Notes: generated by a model from the sequence alone, not told the origin. Shown: positions 1-6,690, counted from the stretch's first letter. The stretch is 12,403 nt of DNA from Acidobacteriaceae bacterium (GCA_030049955.1 JASIJX010000284.1:1-12403); one strand, 5' to 3'. Made by a program: numbers and translations.

Positions 1-594
1 TTGTGGGGTCAGACGTGGGTAGATGCGTTCATCCAGATACCGAGAAGCCACAAAATAGGGCTCTTTGTCCCCATTTGGGCCACCAAACATATGACCGAAA
101 TCGATGAACACTGGCTCCAGTTCGTGCGTTTCGCGCTCGACGAAGATCGCCTGCCGGTTATCCGCGTGCGAAGCGCAGATGTCCACCAACCAGGCCAGCC
201 AAAAGTCTAAGGCCTTGCGAACGCGAGAGAAATAGCTACCAGGAAGAATCTCAAAGATACGGCGAGCGTTACGGCCCAGATACAACGATCCAAAAAAGAT
301 GCCAGACGGCCTTTCCCGGCCCTCAGGTGTCACCCGCCAGTAATGAGCGCTTCGATGAATAAAGTCGTTGGTGACCAAAAGTGGCAGCCAAGGAGCTACC
401 GCGAGACCACAAGCATGGTAAAGTTCCGTCCCAGCCAACTCATTAAAAAGGAGGTTCTCACCTAACTGATTGTCGGCTAGCTTTACGACGTAAATCTCGC
501 CATCACTTGCTTCAGCCAAAAACGACTGTGAACAACCGTTGAGCTTGCGAATATGGGTCGTAACACGAGCAAAATCTTTCTCCAAGGCAGGCAT
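1..594 (-). CDS. HipA-like kinase, N-terminal part, runs off left edge
   Basis: The minus strand is open from an ATG at 592-594 to the window edge, 198 codons without a stop. The translation starts MPALEKDFARVTTHIRKLNG and fits the HipA-like kinase (HipA_2) family: a glycine-rich stretch GCSQSFL (residues 20-26), the VVK lysine expected to bind ATP (K38), NELAGTEL after it, a catalytic-loop-like ASHADNRQ (residues 141-148, D145 and N146) and a DFG metal-binding motif (residues 165-167) followed by GHMFGGP. The family is kinase-like; the substrate of this branch is not known to me, and equating it with toxin HipA would be a guess. No hipB-like antitoxin gene lies upstream. The start is supported by GGAAGGGG about 6 nt before the ATG; the frame is open 19 codons further up but has no ATG or GTG there. 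The C-terminus is outside the window. Confidence 0.85.
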   Translation of the reverse strand, partial: MPALEKDFARVTTHIRKLNGCSQSFLAEASDGEIYVVKLADNQLGENLLFNELAGTELYHACGLAVAPWLPLLVTNDFIHRSAHYWRVTPEGRERPSGIFFGSLYLGRNARRIFEILPGSYFSRVRKALDFWLAWLVDICASHADNRQAIFVERETHELEPVFIDFGHMFGGPNGDKEPYFVASRYLDERIYPRLTPQ

Positions 595-691
595 CTGGGC
601 CCCTTCCAACAAATAAAGCAATGATGGCCGATCGGGGTGAAGGTTTAACCATTTTCATTGCAGCAAGATAGCCGAAGAAGTAAATTTCATC

Positions 692-718
692 AGAGGTTTA
701 CACACGTGTGCGACCTCT
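692..718. promoter_or_regulatory. Operator-like inverted repeat around CACACGTGTG
   Basis: AGAGGT (692-697) and ACCTCT (713-718) are perfect inverted arms that enclose the 10-bp perfect palindrome CACACGTGTG (701-710), with spacers of 3 and 2 bases. It lies about 100 bp upstream of the kinase start on its coding strand, a place where a repressor site would make sense. Role is inferred from symmetry and position only. Confidence 0.35.
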
Positions 719-731
719 CGAGGGGTTTTTT
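713..731 (+). terminator. Weak terminator-like hairpin with T run
   Basis: ACCTC (713-717), a TCGA loop and GGGGT (722-726) can form a 5-bp stem with one G-U pair, followed by a run of T to 731. It overlaps the right arm of the inverted repeat at 692-718. The stem is short and no gene ends just before it on this strand, so this is a weak call. Confidence 0.2.
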
Positions 732-870
732 CAATAAACCAGTCCACTTTTTCCACAGGGGGTGTGTGTTTTATGAATATAGTGCAGCAAAATTGCTGTC
801 AATAGGAAAATTCAAAATTCCATTCCATGTGTAACGCGATAGAACACACTCATTCGTCTGTGTAAGGCGT

Positions 871-1059
871 GTTGCCACCAGCGCGACGCATCGGGAACCC
901 TTCAAACGCCGTCGCTGTCTTGTACCGGCAGACCTGTTCTATGAGTGGCAGAAACTGGACGCCAAGACAAAGCAGCCGTACGCCATCGCACTCAGTGACG
1001 ACAACATCTTTGCATTCGCGGGACTGTGGGATACATGGAAGGACAAGACCACGGGACAG
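871..1059 (+). pseudogene. SRAP (YedK/HMCES-like) peptidase gene fragment
   Basis: Frame 1 reads VATSATHREPFKRRRCLVPAD, then FYEWQKLDAKTKQPYAIAL and FAFAGLWDTWKDKTTGQT. This is the conserved middle of the SOS response-associated peptidase family, which crosslinks to abasic sites in single-stranded DNA through an N-terminal cysteine. The conserved glutamate of the FYEW motif is present. The N-terminal part with the catalytic Cys2, and the C-terminal part with the active-site histidine, are absent: about 63 of the usual 200-plus residues remain. Upstream the frame meets a stop (832-834) with no family similarity after it; downstream it leaves the family at about 1060 and stops at 1090-1092. A fragment of this kind cannot be active. 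The right break coincides with the start of the structured IS110 leader, so insertion of that element may have cut the gene. Confidence 0.85.
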
Positions 1060-1296
1060 ACGTCGCCGTCGTGCTGGTCATGTGGAGCATGAGAAAAATA
1101 CATTTTTTTCATCGCTGCAAAACAGCCGCAGCGAGGACGGCGGTCAAGGGCGCGCCGCTCTTTGGCGCGTTCATCGGAGCGAAGCGCAGACCCTTGACGG
1201 CCGCCGCAGCGGAGGCTACGCGGCGTCAGCCGCGCCAGGATGCTGATTCCTGCTCCGATCCTTTGCTTTCAACACGTTCACGCCGCAGCAACCTTG

Positions 1297-1314
1297 GGTT
1301 ACCGCGCGGTAACC
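1297..1314. repeat. 18-bp perfect palindrome in IS110 leader
   Basis: GGTTACCGCGCGGTAACC is its own reverse complement. Its core GTTACCGCGCGGTAAC differs by one base from the core of the dyad at 1434-1459. CCGCAGCAACC lies just before it (1283-1293). Confidence 0.85.
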
Positions 1315-1433
1315 GCGCACAGGCCCATTTTCCTCTTAGTCGCTGATTTCACTCGCGTTGACGCACGTAAACACGGAAACCCCAGTGTTTTCGCGGTCGC
1401 CGCCCGCATCGCATTGACCCGGCTCACGTTCCC

Positions 1434-1459
1434 GCGGAGTTACCGCCCGGTAACTCCGC
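1434..1459. repeat. 12-bp inverted repeat in IS110 leader, sister of 1297-1314
   Basis: GCGGAGTTACCG (1434-1445) and CGGTAACTCCGC (1448-1459) are perfect inverted arms around CC. The core GTTACCGCCCGGTAAC matches 15 of 16 bases of the palindrome at 1298-1313. A second CCGCAGCAACC follows (1456-1466), overlapping the right arm. Confidence 0.85.
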
Positions 1460-1529
1460 AGCAACCCGCCGGGGGTGAACCTATGAAAGCGCTCACTGCC
1501 CGCCGGTGACGGGTACGCTGAACGCACAT

Positions 1530-1536
1530 AGGAGGT
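1530..1536 (+). promoter_or_regulatory. Ribosome binding site of IS110 recombinase
   Basis: AGGAGGT lies six bases before the ATG at 1543 and fixes that start codon. Confidence 0.85.
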
Positions 1537-1542
1537 CCCCTC

Positions 1543-2584
1543 ATGCAGCCTGTTATCGGGTGCGACGCACACAAGAAGTTCTCAGTCTTCGTTTCTGTTG
1601 ATGAGCACGGAAAGGCTTCTCGGCCGGTACGGGTCGATCACGACCGTGACCTCTACTGCAAGTATCTGGGCACACTACCGCCGGGCAGCGAGATCGCCCT
1701 GGAAGCCACCAGTCACTGGTATTGGATCGTCGACGCCATCGAGCAAGCCGGCCATCATCCCCACCTTGCCAATCCCTTCGAAGCCAAGCGGCGCATGGCC
1801 AAGAGTAACAAGACCGATGCGCTCGATGCCAAGGGGCTCGCCGTTTTGCTGCGCTGTGGAACCTTGCCCGAGAGTTGGATCCCACCGGCGGATCTTCGCG
1901 ATGAGCGCGAGCTACTCCGCACCCGCATGGCCCTGCGCGACCTGCGCACCTCTTTGAAGCACACCGCATCTACGCTGCTGTCGATCGCTATGGACTGCAC
2001 CCGGAAGCAATCAGCGACCTGTTCGGCGCCAAGGGCAGAGCCTATCTCGCGACCATCTTGAAGAGCATGCCGCCGGAAACCTCGCAGATGACCGCCTTGC
2101 AGCTGCATTCTGTCGATCAACTCGAAGAGAAAATTGGGGCGATTGAACGCCGCATCGCCGAGAAGCTCAAGTCGAGCCCGGAGATTCGACTGTTGCGCAC
2201 GATTCCAGGCCCGGGTCCCGTCCTGGCTCCGCTCGTGTGGCTGGAAGTCGGCCATGTGGAGAGATTCCCACGCGCTGAACATCTTGCCAGTTACGCAGGT
2301 CTGGTTCCGCGAATTATCGCCAGTGGTGGTCACATTCGTCACGGAGGCACCTGCGCAATGTAAACCATTACCTCAAGTGGGCATTCGTAGAAGCTACCAA
2401 CATAGCTATTCGCATGAAGGCCCATCGCCAACAGCACATCGGTTTGCTCTATCACCGGCTGTATCCGGCCAAAGGGCACGGACGCGCTGCAGTTGCCGTT
2501 GCCCGTCACCTGGCTGAAGCCTCGTATTGGGTGCTGCGAAAGCAGCAGAGTTATCGCGCACCGCAGCCGCGCATAGCCGGCTGA
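1543..2584 (+). pseudogene. IS110-family recombinase, two frame changes
   Basis: Three reading frames in succession rebuild one IS110-family DEDD recombinase of about 347 residues. Part 1 (1543-1962) starts MQPVIGCDAHKKFSVFV and holds the RuvC-like DEDD residues: D8 in GCDAHKK, E54 in ALEATSHWYW, D92 and D95 in KTDALDAKGLA. After LRTSLKH the frame changes at about 1963: AC is doubled (or one base lost) and the next frame reads RIYAAVDRYGLHPEAISDLF. Part 2 contains LLRTIPGPGPVLAPLVWLEV and LASYAGLVP (the region with the catalytic serine in this family). At about 2345-2354 one base is lost, giving an early stop at 2361; the third frame continues NVNHYLKWAFVEA to a TGA at 2582-2584. Such enzymes move DNA with a bridge RNA. 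All catalytic motifs survive at sequence level but no full-length protein can be made, so the copy is presumably inactive unless the two changes are sequencing errors. Confidence 0.93.
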
Positions 2585-2612
2585 AACAAATCGTCCAAGT
2601 TCGGGTAAACGG

Positions 2613-2640
2613 GTAAGCGTCATCTTCAGGCCGCATTGAC
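2613..2640 (+). repeat. IS66 terminal inverted repeat, left (tnpC side)
   Basis: It begins GTAAGCGTCATCTTCAGG and matches the reverse complement of 5056-5083 at 27 of 28 positions (C against T at position 12). Two more bases outside (GG) also match. Confidence 0.95.
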
Positions 2641-2658
2641 ACAGAGTTGGTCGTAGGG

Positions 2659-2692
2659 ATCGTGTCCATGATGAAGCCATCATGGACACGAT
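2659..2692 (-). repeat. 15-bp perfect hairpin between tnpC stop and IS66 end
   Basis: ATCGTGTCCATGATG (2659-2673) and CATCATGGACACGAT (2678-2692) are perfect arms around a 4-nt loop. It lies 11 bases past the tnpC stop and before the terminal repeat. There is no T run on the minus strand, so it is not a standard intrinsic terminator; it may limit transcription through the element end or serve as a subterminal protein site. Confidence 0.8.
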
Positions 2693-2703
2693 AGTCAGAG
2701 TGG

Positions 2704-4246
2704 CTAGTCGCGGGTGATGGGATCGACGGCGAGGTTCCAGGGCAGCAGTTCGTGGATGCGGTTGATAGGGTGATCAGCGATTCTGGCCAGCACCCGGCGG
2801 AGATAGAGCTCCGGGTCAAGGCCGTTGAGCTTTGCCGCGCCAATCAACGTATAGATACACGCGGCGCGTTCTCCGCCCGTATCTGATCCCGCGAAGAGAT
2901 AGTTCTTCCGTCCGAGCGCGACGGTGCGCAGCGCTCGCTCCGCGCTGTTGTTGTCGATCTCGACGTGGCCATCGTCGAGGTAGCGCGTAAGGGCGCGCCA
3001 GCGCGAGAGCGCGTAGCAGATGGCCGCCGCGACCTCGGATTTTCCGGATAAACGATGAAGTTGTTCTTCCAGCCATCTGTGCAGTTGATTGAGCAGAGGC
3101 CGTGCCCGCGCCTGACGGACGGCGCATCGCTCATTCGGCGGCTTGCGCGAATCTCCTTTTCGATGGGATAGAGCGCGCCGATACGCTCGACAGCCTCGGC
3201 GGCGACCGGCGAAGCGTGCGCCGCATGCAGGTCGTAGAACTTGCGCCGCACGTGCGCCCAGCAGGCGGCTTCCTGAATGCGGCCTCCCTCATAGAGGTGA
3301 TGAAAGCCCGCATAGACATCCGCCTGCAGAATGCCGGCGAAGTTGTTCAGATGCTGTTTCGGATGTTCTCCCTTGCGGTCGGGCGAATAGACGAACCACA
3401 CGGCGGGAGGCGTAACGTCTCCACAGGAGCGGTCATCGCGGACATAGGTCCACAGCCGCGCCGTCTTTGTTTTGCCCTGGCCCGGAGCCAGCACCGGAAC
3501 CGGCGTGTCGTCGGCATGGAGCTTCGTGGCCGCCATCACGTGCTTGCGCACCGCATCCACCAGCGGCTGCAACAAAACACTCGTATTGCCGACCCAGTCG
3601 GCTAGCGTGGAGCGGTCCAGTTCGATGCCCTGGCGAGCGTAGATCTCCGACTGGCGATAGAGCGGAAGATGATCGGCATACTTCGACACCAGCACGTGGG
3701 CCAGCAATGCCGGACCGGCGATGCCGCGCGCAATCGGGCGGGAAGGCGCATCGGCCTGCACGATGTGTTCGCAGCCTGCGCAGGTGAACTTCGGCGCACG
3801 TGGCGGATGATCTTGAAGCTCTTCGGCACATACTCCAGAACTTCGGAGACATCCTCGCCCAGCCTGCGCAATGCGCCGCCGCACTTCGGGCAGGCATCGT
3901 GCACGGCCATGTGGGTCTCAACTTCTCGCGGCAGATGTTCCGGAAGAGCGCGGCGCGAGGACTTCCGTTCCGGTTCTACAGCAGACGATAAAGGCGGGAG
4001 TGCGGCATGCTCGGCGCGGGCCGACTCCAACTCTTCCAGCTTCAACTCCAGTTGCTCGATCTGCCGCTGAACTTTTTCAGACGAACGTCCGAACATCATC
4101 CGCCGCAGCTTGGCAATGAGTAACTGCAGATGTTCGATCTCGCTCTTATGGCAGAGAAGCTCGTTATGCTGCGCCAGCACCAGCGTCTTCAGCGCTTCCG
4201 CATCCAGTGTGCTCAGATCGGGAAGCGTCGCGCTGGTGGCCGCCAT
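2704..4246 (-). pseudogene. tnpC: IS66 transposase TnpC, two frameshifts
   Basis: Read through three frames this is a complete IS66 TnpC of about 514 residues. The first frame starts at the ATG 4244-4246 and gives an N-terminal coiled-coil/leucine-rich region (LLIAKLRRMMFGRSSEKVQ, residues 42-60) and half of a zinc finger (CPKC, residues 119-122). At about 3793 one C is missing; the next frame completes the finger (KFTCAGC) and enters the DDE domain with LHADDTPVPVL and LQADVYAGF, which carry the first two acidic residues, then CWAHVRRKF. At about 3145 another base is missing; the third frame has DNNSAERALR with the third acidic residue, then GRKNYLFAGSD and RIHELLPWNLA, ending at TAG 2704-2706. 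It would be the catalytic protein of the element. Every motif is kept, so the breaks look recent. 51 nt separate it from tnpB. Confidence 0.93.
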
Positions 4247-4297
4247 GACGCGAGTAGTATGCCATGAATCTATGTGGGTAAACGTGGCAAATGAGGT

Positions 4298-4645
4298 TCA
4301 CACTGCTGCTTGCGGCTGCCACGTTCGCTCCGGCCTCCGCCAGTCAATGCCTTCCAACAACATCGATAACTGCGCGCGAGTAAGCGATACGGTCCCGCTC
4401 TGGGCCTGCGGCCACACAAAGCGTCCGCGCTCCAGCCGCTTCTGAAACAGGCACAAGCCATCGCCGTCGAACCAGAGCACCTTGATCATGTCGCCGCGCC
4501 TGCCGCGAAAGACGAACACATGTCCGGAGTAAGGCTGCTCGTTCAACACCGTCTGCACTTGCGCGCTCAGTCCCTGGAAACCTCGCCGCATGTCGGTGAC
4601 CCCCGCCGCAATCCAGATCCGAGTCTTCGCCGGGAAGTCGATCAC
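4298..4645 (-). CDS. tnpB: IS66 accessory protein TnpB, intact
   Basis: 115 residues with the conserved TnpB (Orf2) pattern: GVTDMRRGFQGLSAQVQ, HVFVFRGRRGDMIKVLWFDG and GLCLFQKRLERGRFVWP. The protein is needed for transposition of multi-gene IS66 elements; its biochemical role is not settled. The length is normal for the family. The GTG start (4643-4645) overlaps the tnpA stop as GTGA, pointing to translational coupling. It is unrelated to the RNA-guided TnpB nucleases of IS200/IS605 elements despite the name. Confidence 0.95.
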   Translation of the reverse strand: MIDFPAKTRIWIAAGVTDMRRGFQGLSAQVQTVLNEQPYSGHVFVFRGRRGDMIKVLWFDGDGLCLFQKRLERGRFVWPQAQSGTVSLTRAQLSMLLEGIDWRRPERTWQPQAAV

Positions 4646-5052
4646 CGCAGCAGCATCTCCAGCACCATGCGCAACGATGCCGCATCCGCGCTTTCGATGC
4701 GAACACGCCCGCGCGGCAACTCAACGTGCAATGTTCCGGTCTGCACCGGCGCCTCAGAACTTCTTCTACTGATCGTCTGGGCCGGAGCATCCGTCATCGA
4801 TACGGGCAGCAGCCGCAACTCGCTCTTGCCGCTATCGACCAATCGCCCCTCGCGGTGCTGCTTGCGCCACACAAAGATCAGGTTGGGGTTGACTCCGTTG
4901 GCCTGCGCCACTCGCGCCACTGACGACCCCGGCTCAAGAGTCGCCTCCACCATCCGCAGCTTCTCCGCCACGCGGTAATCGCGCCGCGCCCGCTTGCTCA
5001 CCACTGCCTCGCCTGTCTCACTCACAGGCACATCCTCAACCCTCAACCGCAC
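4642..5052 (-). CDS. tnpA: IS66 accessory protein TnpA, helix-turn-helix
   Basis: 136 residues if started at the GTG 5050-5052, which lies only three bases inside the terminal repeat (5056-5083). The middle part RRDYRVAEKLRMVEATLEPG, then SSVARVAQANGVNPNLIFVW (about residues 42-61), is the helix-turn-helix of IS66 TnpA proteins and is presumed to bind the element ends. The C-terminal third carries VELPRGRVRIE. No good ribosome binding site precedes GTG 5050-5052, so a GTG about 16 codons further in, just before SKRARRDYR, is also possible. The stop overlaps the tnpB start by four bases. Confidence 0.9.
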   Translation of the reverse strand: MRLRVEDVPVSETGEAVVSKRARRDYRVAEKLRMVEATLEPGSSVARVAQANGVNPNLIFVWRKQHREGRLVDSGKSELRLLPVSMTDAPAQTISRRSSEAPVQTGTLHVELPRGRVRIESADAASLRMVLEMLLR

Positions 5053-5055
5053 GCG

Positions 5056-5083
5056 GTCAATGCGGCCTGAAAATGACGCTTAC
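5056..5083 (-). repeat. IS66 terminal inverted repeat, right (tnpA side)
   Basis: The reverse complement begins GTAAGCGTCATTTTCAGG and pairs with 2613-2640 with a single mismatch. It marks the exact point where the IS1595 transposase gene is cut. Confidence 0.95.
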
Positions 5084-5800
5084 CCTTCTGCGTGTGCTGA
5101 ATGCGGCGATGAACGTATGCATTCGGATGCTGAGCCAGTTTGTCATAGATCGGATAATCGTCCGTGTAGACAATGCTCTCTGGCAGTACGCGCTCATGAA
5201 TGATCGGAAGGACGGCCCAGCCTTTGCAACTGGAGTGACCATTGCGACCACCCGCCCACCGCGTTCAATCATGCCGAAGACAGGAGTCTTGTCATCGTTG
5301 CTGCGGCCATCGAAACCCTTGCGTTTGCTCCGATGCTTATTTTTGCTTTTTACGCCAAAGTACATCTCGTCTTCTTCTACTGTGGTCCTTTCCAATCTGA
5401 TGTCTTCCGACATCAGGGTTCGAATCTGCTTGAACATACGCCACGCTGTTTTGTGCGAGACGCCGACTTTCCGTTGAATCTGCTTCGCGGAGATGCCGCA
5501 GCGGGTTGCAGACATGAGGTACATGGCATAGAACCACAGCCGGAGAGACGTGCTGGACTTCTCAAAGATCGTTCCCGCCATCGGTGCAATCATCGTGCCG
5601 CAGTGGTCGCACGAATACACCTTCCGCGTCGTCACGCGGTGGAATTTGCGCTCGACGTTGCAGTAGGAACACTGAGCCATGTATCCCGGATAACGCTGCG
5701 CCATGAGCCAATCAAGGCCGGCGTCGTGATCGGGGAACATGCGGTTGAACTGCTCAATCGTGAACCGACGCTCGAGCGGAATCGACTGTTTAACTTCCAT
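5084..5800 (-). pseudogene. IS1595-family transposase, frameshifted and truncated by IS66
   Basis: From the ATG at 5798-5800 the frame reads MEVKQSIPLERRFTIEQFNR and then a zinc ribbon (C44, C47, C64, C67; CSYC and CDHCG), SAKQIQRKVGVSHKTAWRM, and VEEDEMYFG with the first catalytic Asp (D144). This order is that of IS1595/ISXO2-like transposases. At about 5213-5221 the frame changes; the next frame gives VLPIIHERVLPESIVYTDDY, which holds the second Asp, and HRRIQHTQKG. There the gene meets the IS66 end, so the third acidic residue and the NTIEGFW region are gone. About 239 residues of a usual 300 or so remain. The first ATG follows an in-frame TGA closely, so the start is fairly safe, although the ribosome binding site is weak. 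The missing 3' part is not found on the other side of the IS66 element. Confidence 0.92.
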
Positions 5801-6095
5801 GGCAAGAACAGTTCTTACCTGATGTCAAGGGATATTTATCTCCTCTCAAAGCTTAGCGTGCAATAGCTCTTAGAGGCGAAGCGTGAATGGTTATGAATCG
5901 AATTCTCCGCTCCTGACGGTTAGTCAGCAATCCAAACCTTAGACAGATATTATCCAGAAATCCTGTAATTTCCGGTTTGCCGGTAAGACAACCGAAATGA
6001 TGAATCCGGGGTAGTGTCCATTTACAAAAAGTACTCCTGAGAATAGTAACGGCATTAGAAACTAACAAGTTTTACCCGCTGGCGCTGCATCGAGC
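5801..6095. other. AT-rich stretch without recognised content
   Basis: This holds the upstream side of the IS1595 gene and the downstream side of the barrel-protein gene. A 71-codon minus-strand frame at 5853-6068 has no family likeness. I looked for the outer IS1595 terminal repeat and could not identify it, because its partner end is lost. A weak AAACT/AGTTT dyad lies near 6057-6072, with no GC stem strong enough for a terminator call. Confidence 0.5.
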
Positions 6096-6686
6096 CTACC
6101 GGAACCGCAGCGCGATACCAGCGCCAAGCATGAGGTTGTTCTGCACGTTGTTGGTAGAGTTGGGGAGCTGGGTGCGGAGGTAATTGGCTTCGACCACGCG
6201 CAGCGCGAAGTTCCAGCCGACGTTGATGTTCACGCCGCCCCCGGCTTTTATGGCCATGCCGTTGGCGGCGGTGTTGGCGCCGGCGGGGCCTGGAAAGACG
6301 CTGTTCATACCCCAGGCTTGGCCCAGCAGTCCCTGCCCGTAGAAGCCGTAGCGGCTGTGCGCGGGCTTCCAGGTATAGCGCGGGCCGAAAGTTGCGGTGA
6401 CCAAGTCGAGGCCCACGCCTGTCGAGTTGATGTTGGCGATGTGCGCGCCGGCGATGTCGGCCACTACGCCCCAGCCACCGTAGAAGCGGCCGTCGATCTG
6501 CGCTACGCCGCCCTGCATCCAGAAGCGCATGCCGCCGGTTTCGTCGGTGGTCGTCGCGGCATAGGTGAAGGCAATCTCAAGCGCGGACTTCTGCGGAGCC
6601 GATATCGTCTGCGCGGAGGAAGCCCTACCTATCGTCGCTGCGGCAATCACCAGCGCCGGCAGCACAGTCTTCAGCGTTCGTTGCAT
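6096..6686 (-). CDS. Small outer-membrane beta-barrel protein
   Basis: 196 residues with a clear Sec signal peptide (MQRTLKTVLPALVIAAATIG, cleavage likely after SSA, residue 25) and a mature part of about 171 residues built from alternating polar/hydrophobic strands with glycine-rich turns: SALEIAFTYAATTTD, FYGGWGVVADIAG, LVTATFGPRYTWK, SRYGFYGQGLLGQAWGM, NVGWNFALRVVEANYLRTQL and a last strand NNLMLGAGIALRFR. Size and pattern fit an eight-stranded OmpA/OmpX-type barrel in the outer membrane; the exact family and function are not recognised. The start is set by GGGAGAGG at 6691-6698, four bases before the ATG. The gene follows the giant surface protein gene after 57 bp on the same strand, so both are likely on one transcript. 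The final residue is Arg after Phe, slightly unlike the usual terminal aromatic residue. Confidence 0.85.
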   Translation of the reverse strand: MQRTLKTVLPALVIAAATIGRASSAQTISAPQKSALEIAFTYAATTTDETGGMRFWMQGGVAQIDGRFYGGWGVVADIAGAHIANINSTGVGLDLVTATFGPRYTWKPAHSRYGFYGQGLLGQAWGMNSVFPGPAGANTAANGMAIKAGGGVNINVGWNFALRVVEANYLRTQLPNSTNNVQNNLMLGAGIALRFR

Positions 6687-6690
6687 TGCG

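Larger units (their letters stand above)
595..870. other. AT-rich intergenic region
   Basis: No coding frame is convincing here. The stretch is clearly richer in A and T than its neighbours. It holds the ribosome binding site of the kinase gene (about 600-606 on the minus strand), an inverted repeat at 692-718 and a short dyad CAGCAAAATTGCTG near 785-800. Any promoter for the leftward kinase gene should lie here, but I could not pick a convincing -35/-10 pair. Confidence 0.6.
1063..1542 (+). ncRNA. Structured IS110 leader, candidate bridge RNA region
   Basis: About 480 nt between the SRAP fragment and the IS110 recombinase start carry no believable protein but many dyads: GTCAAGGG (1143-1150) with CCCTTGAC (1191-1198), enclosing CGCGCC (1151-1156) with GGCGCG (1164-1169); CGCCGC (1202-1207) with GCGGCG (1220-1225); an 18-bp palindrome at 1297-1314; AAACAC with GTGTTT at about 1369-1390; and a 12-bp stem at 1434-1459. 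IS110-group elements are known to carry, 5' of the recombinase, a non-coding bridge RNA (seekRNA) whose loops pair with donor and target DNA. Position and structure match that. The exact RNA ends, the two guide loops and the element's left boundary cannot be fixed from one copy. Confidence 0.5.
2613..5083 (-). mobile_element. IS66-family insertion sequence
   Basis: Two 28-bp terminal inverted repeats, starting GTAAGCGTCAT and differing at one base, bound a 2471-bp element with the classical IS66 gene order tnpA-tnpB-tnpC, all read leftwards. GTAAGCG ends are typical of IS66. The family makes 8-bp target duplications, but the flanking octamers here (GTAAACGG on the left, CCTTCTGC on the right) do not match, also not if the shared outer GG is counted as part of the repeat. 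The left flank is the end of an IS110 gene, the right flank an IS1595 gene whose missing part is not on the other side. Deletion next to the element, or recombination between two copies, would explain this. tnpA and tnpB are intact, tnpC is not. Confidence 0.95.

Noticed and set aside
748..760. TTTTCCACA near 748-757 as a DnaA box and hint of an origin
   Set aside because: A single motif with one mismatch and no cluster, no dnaA or dnaN nearby.
1026..1346. 106-codon plus-strand frame over the IS110 leader
   Set aside because: The translation is an Ala/Arg-rich reading of the GC-rich dyads and begins in the wrong frame of the SRAP fragment. The region is better explained as structured non-coding DNA.
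1957..2363. Programmed frameshifting in the IS110 recombinase
   Set aside because: There is no slippery heptamer at either site, the family normally uses one frame, and the two sites shift by different indels; decay is the simpler reading.
6009..6031. GGGGTAGTGTCCATTTAC as a possible outer terminal repeat of the IS1595 element
   Set aside because: It is oriented as the start of an element running rightwards, and no matching partner was found; the other IS1595 end is lost.
5853..6068. 71-codon minus-strand frame upstream of the IS1595 gene
   Set aside because: No recognisable family, no convincing ribosome binding site, AT-rich surroundings; it is probably chance.
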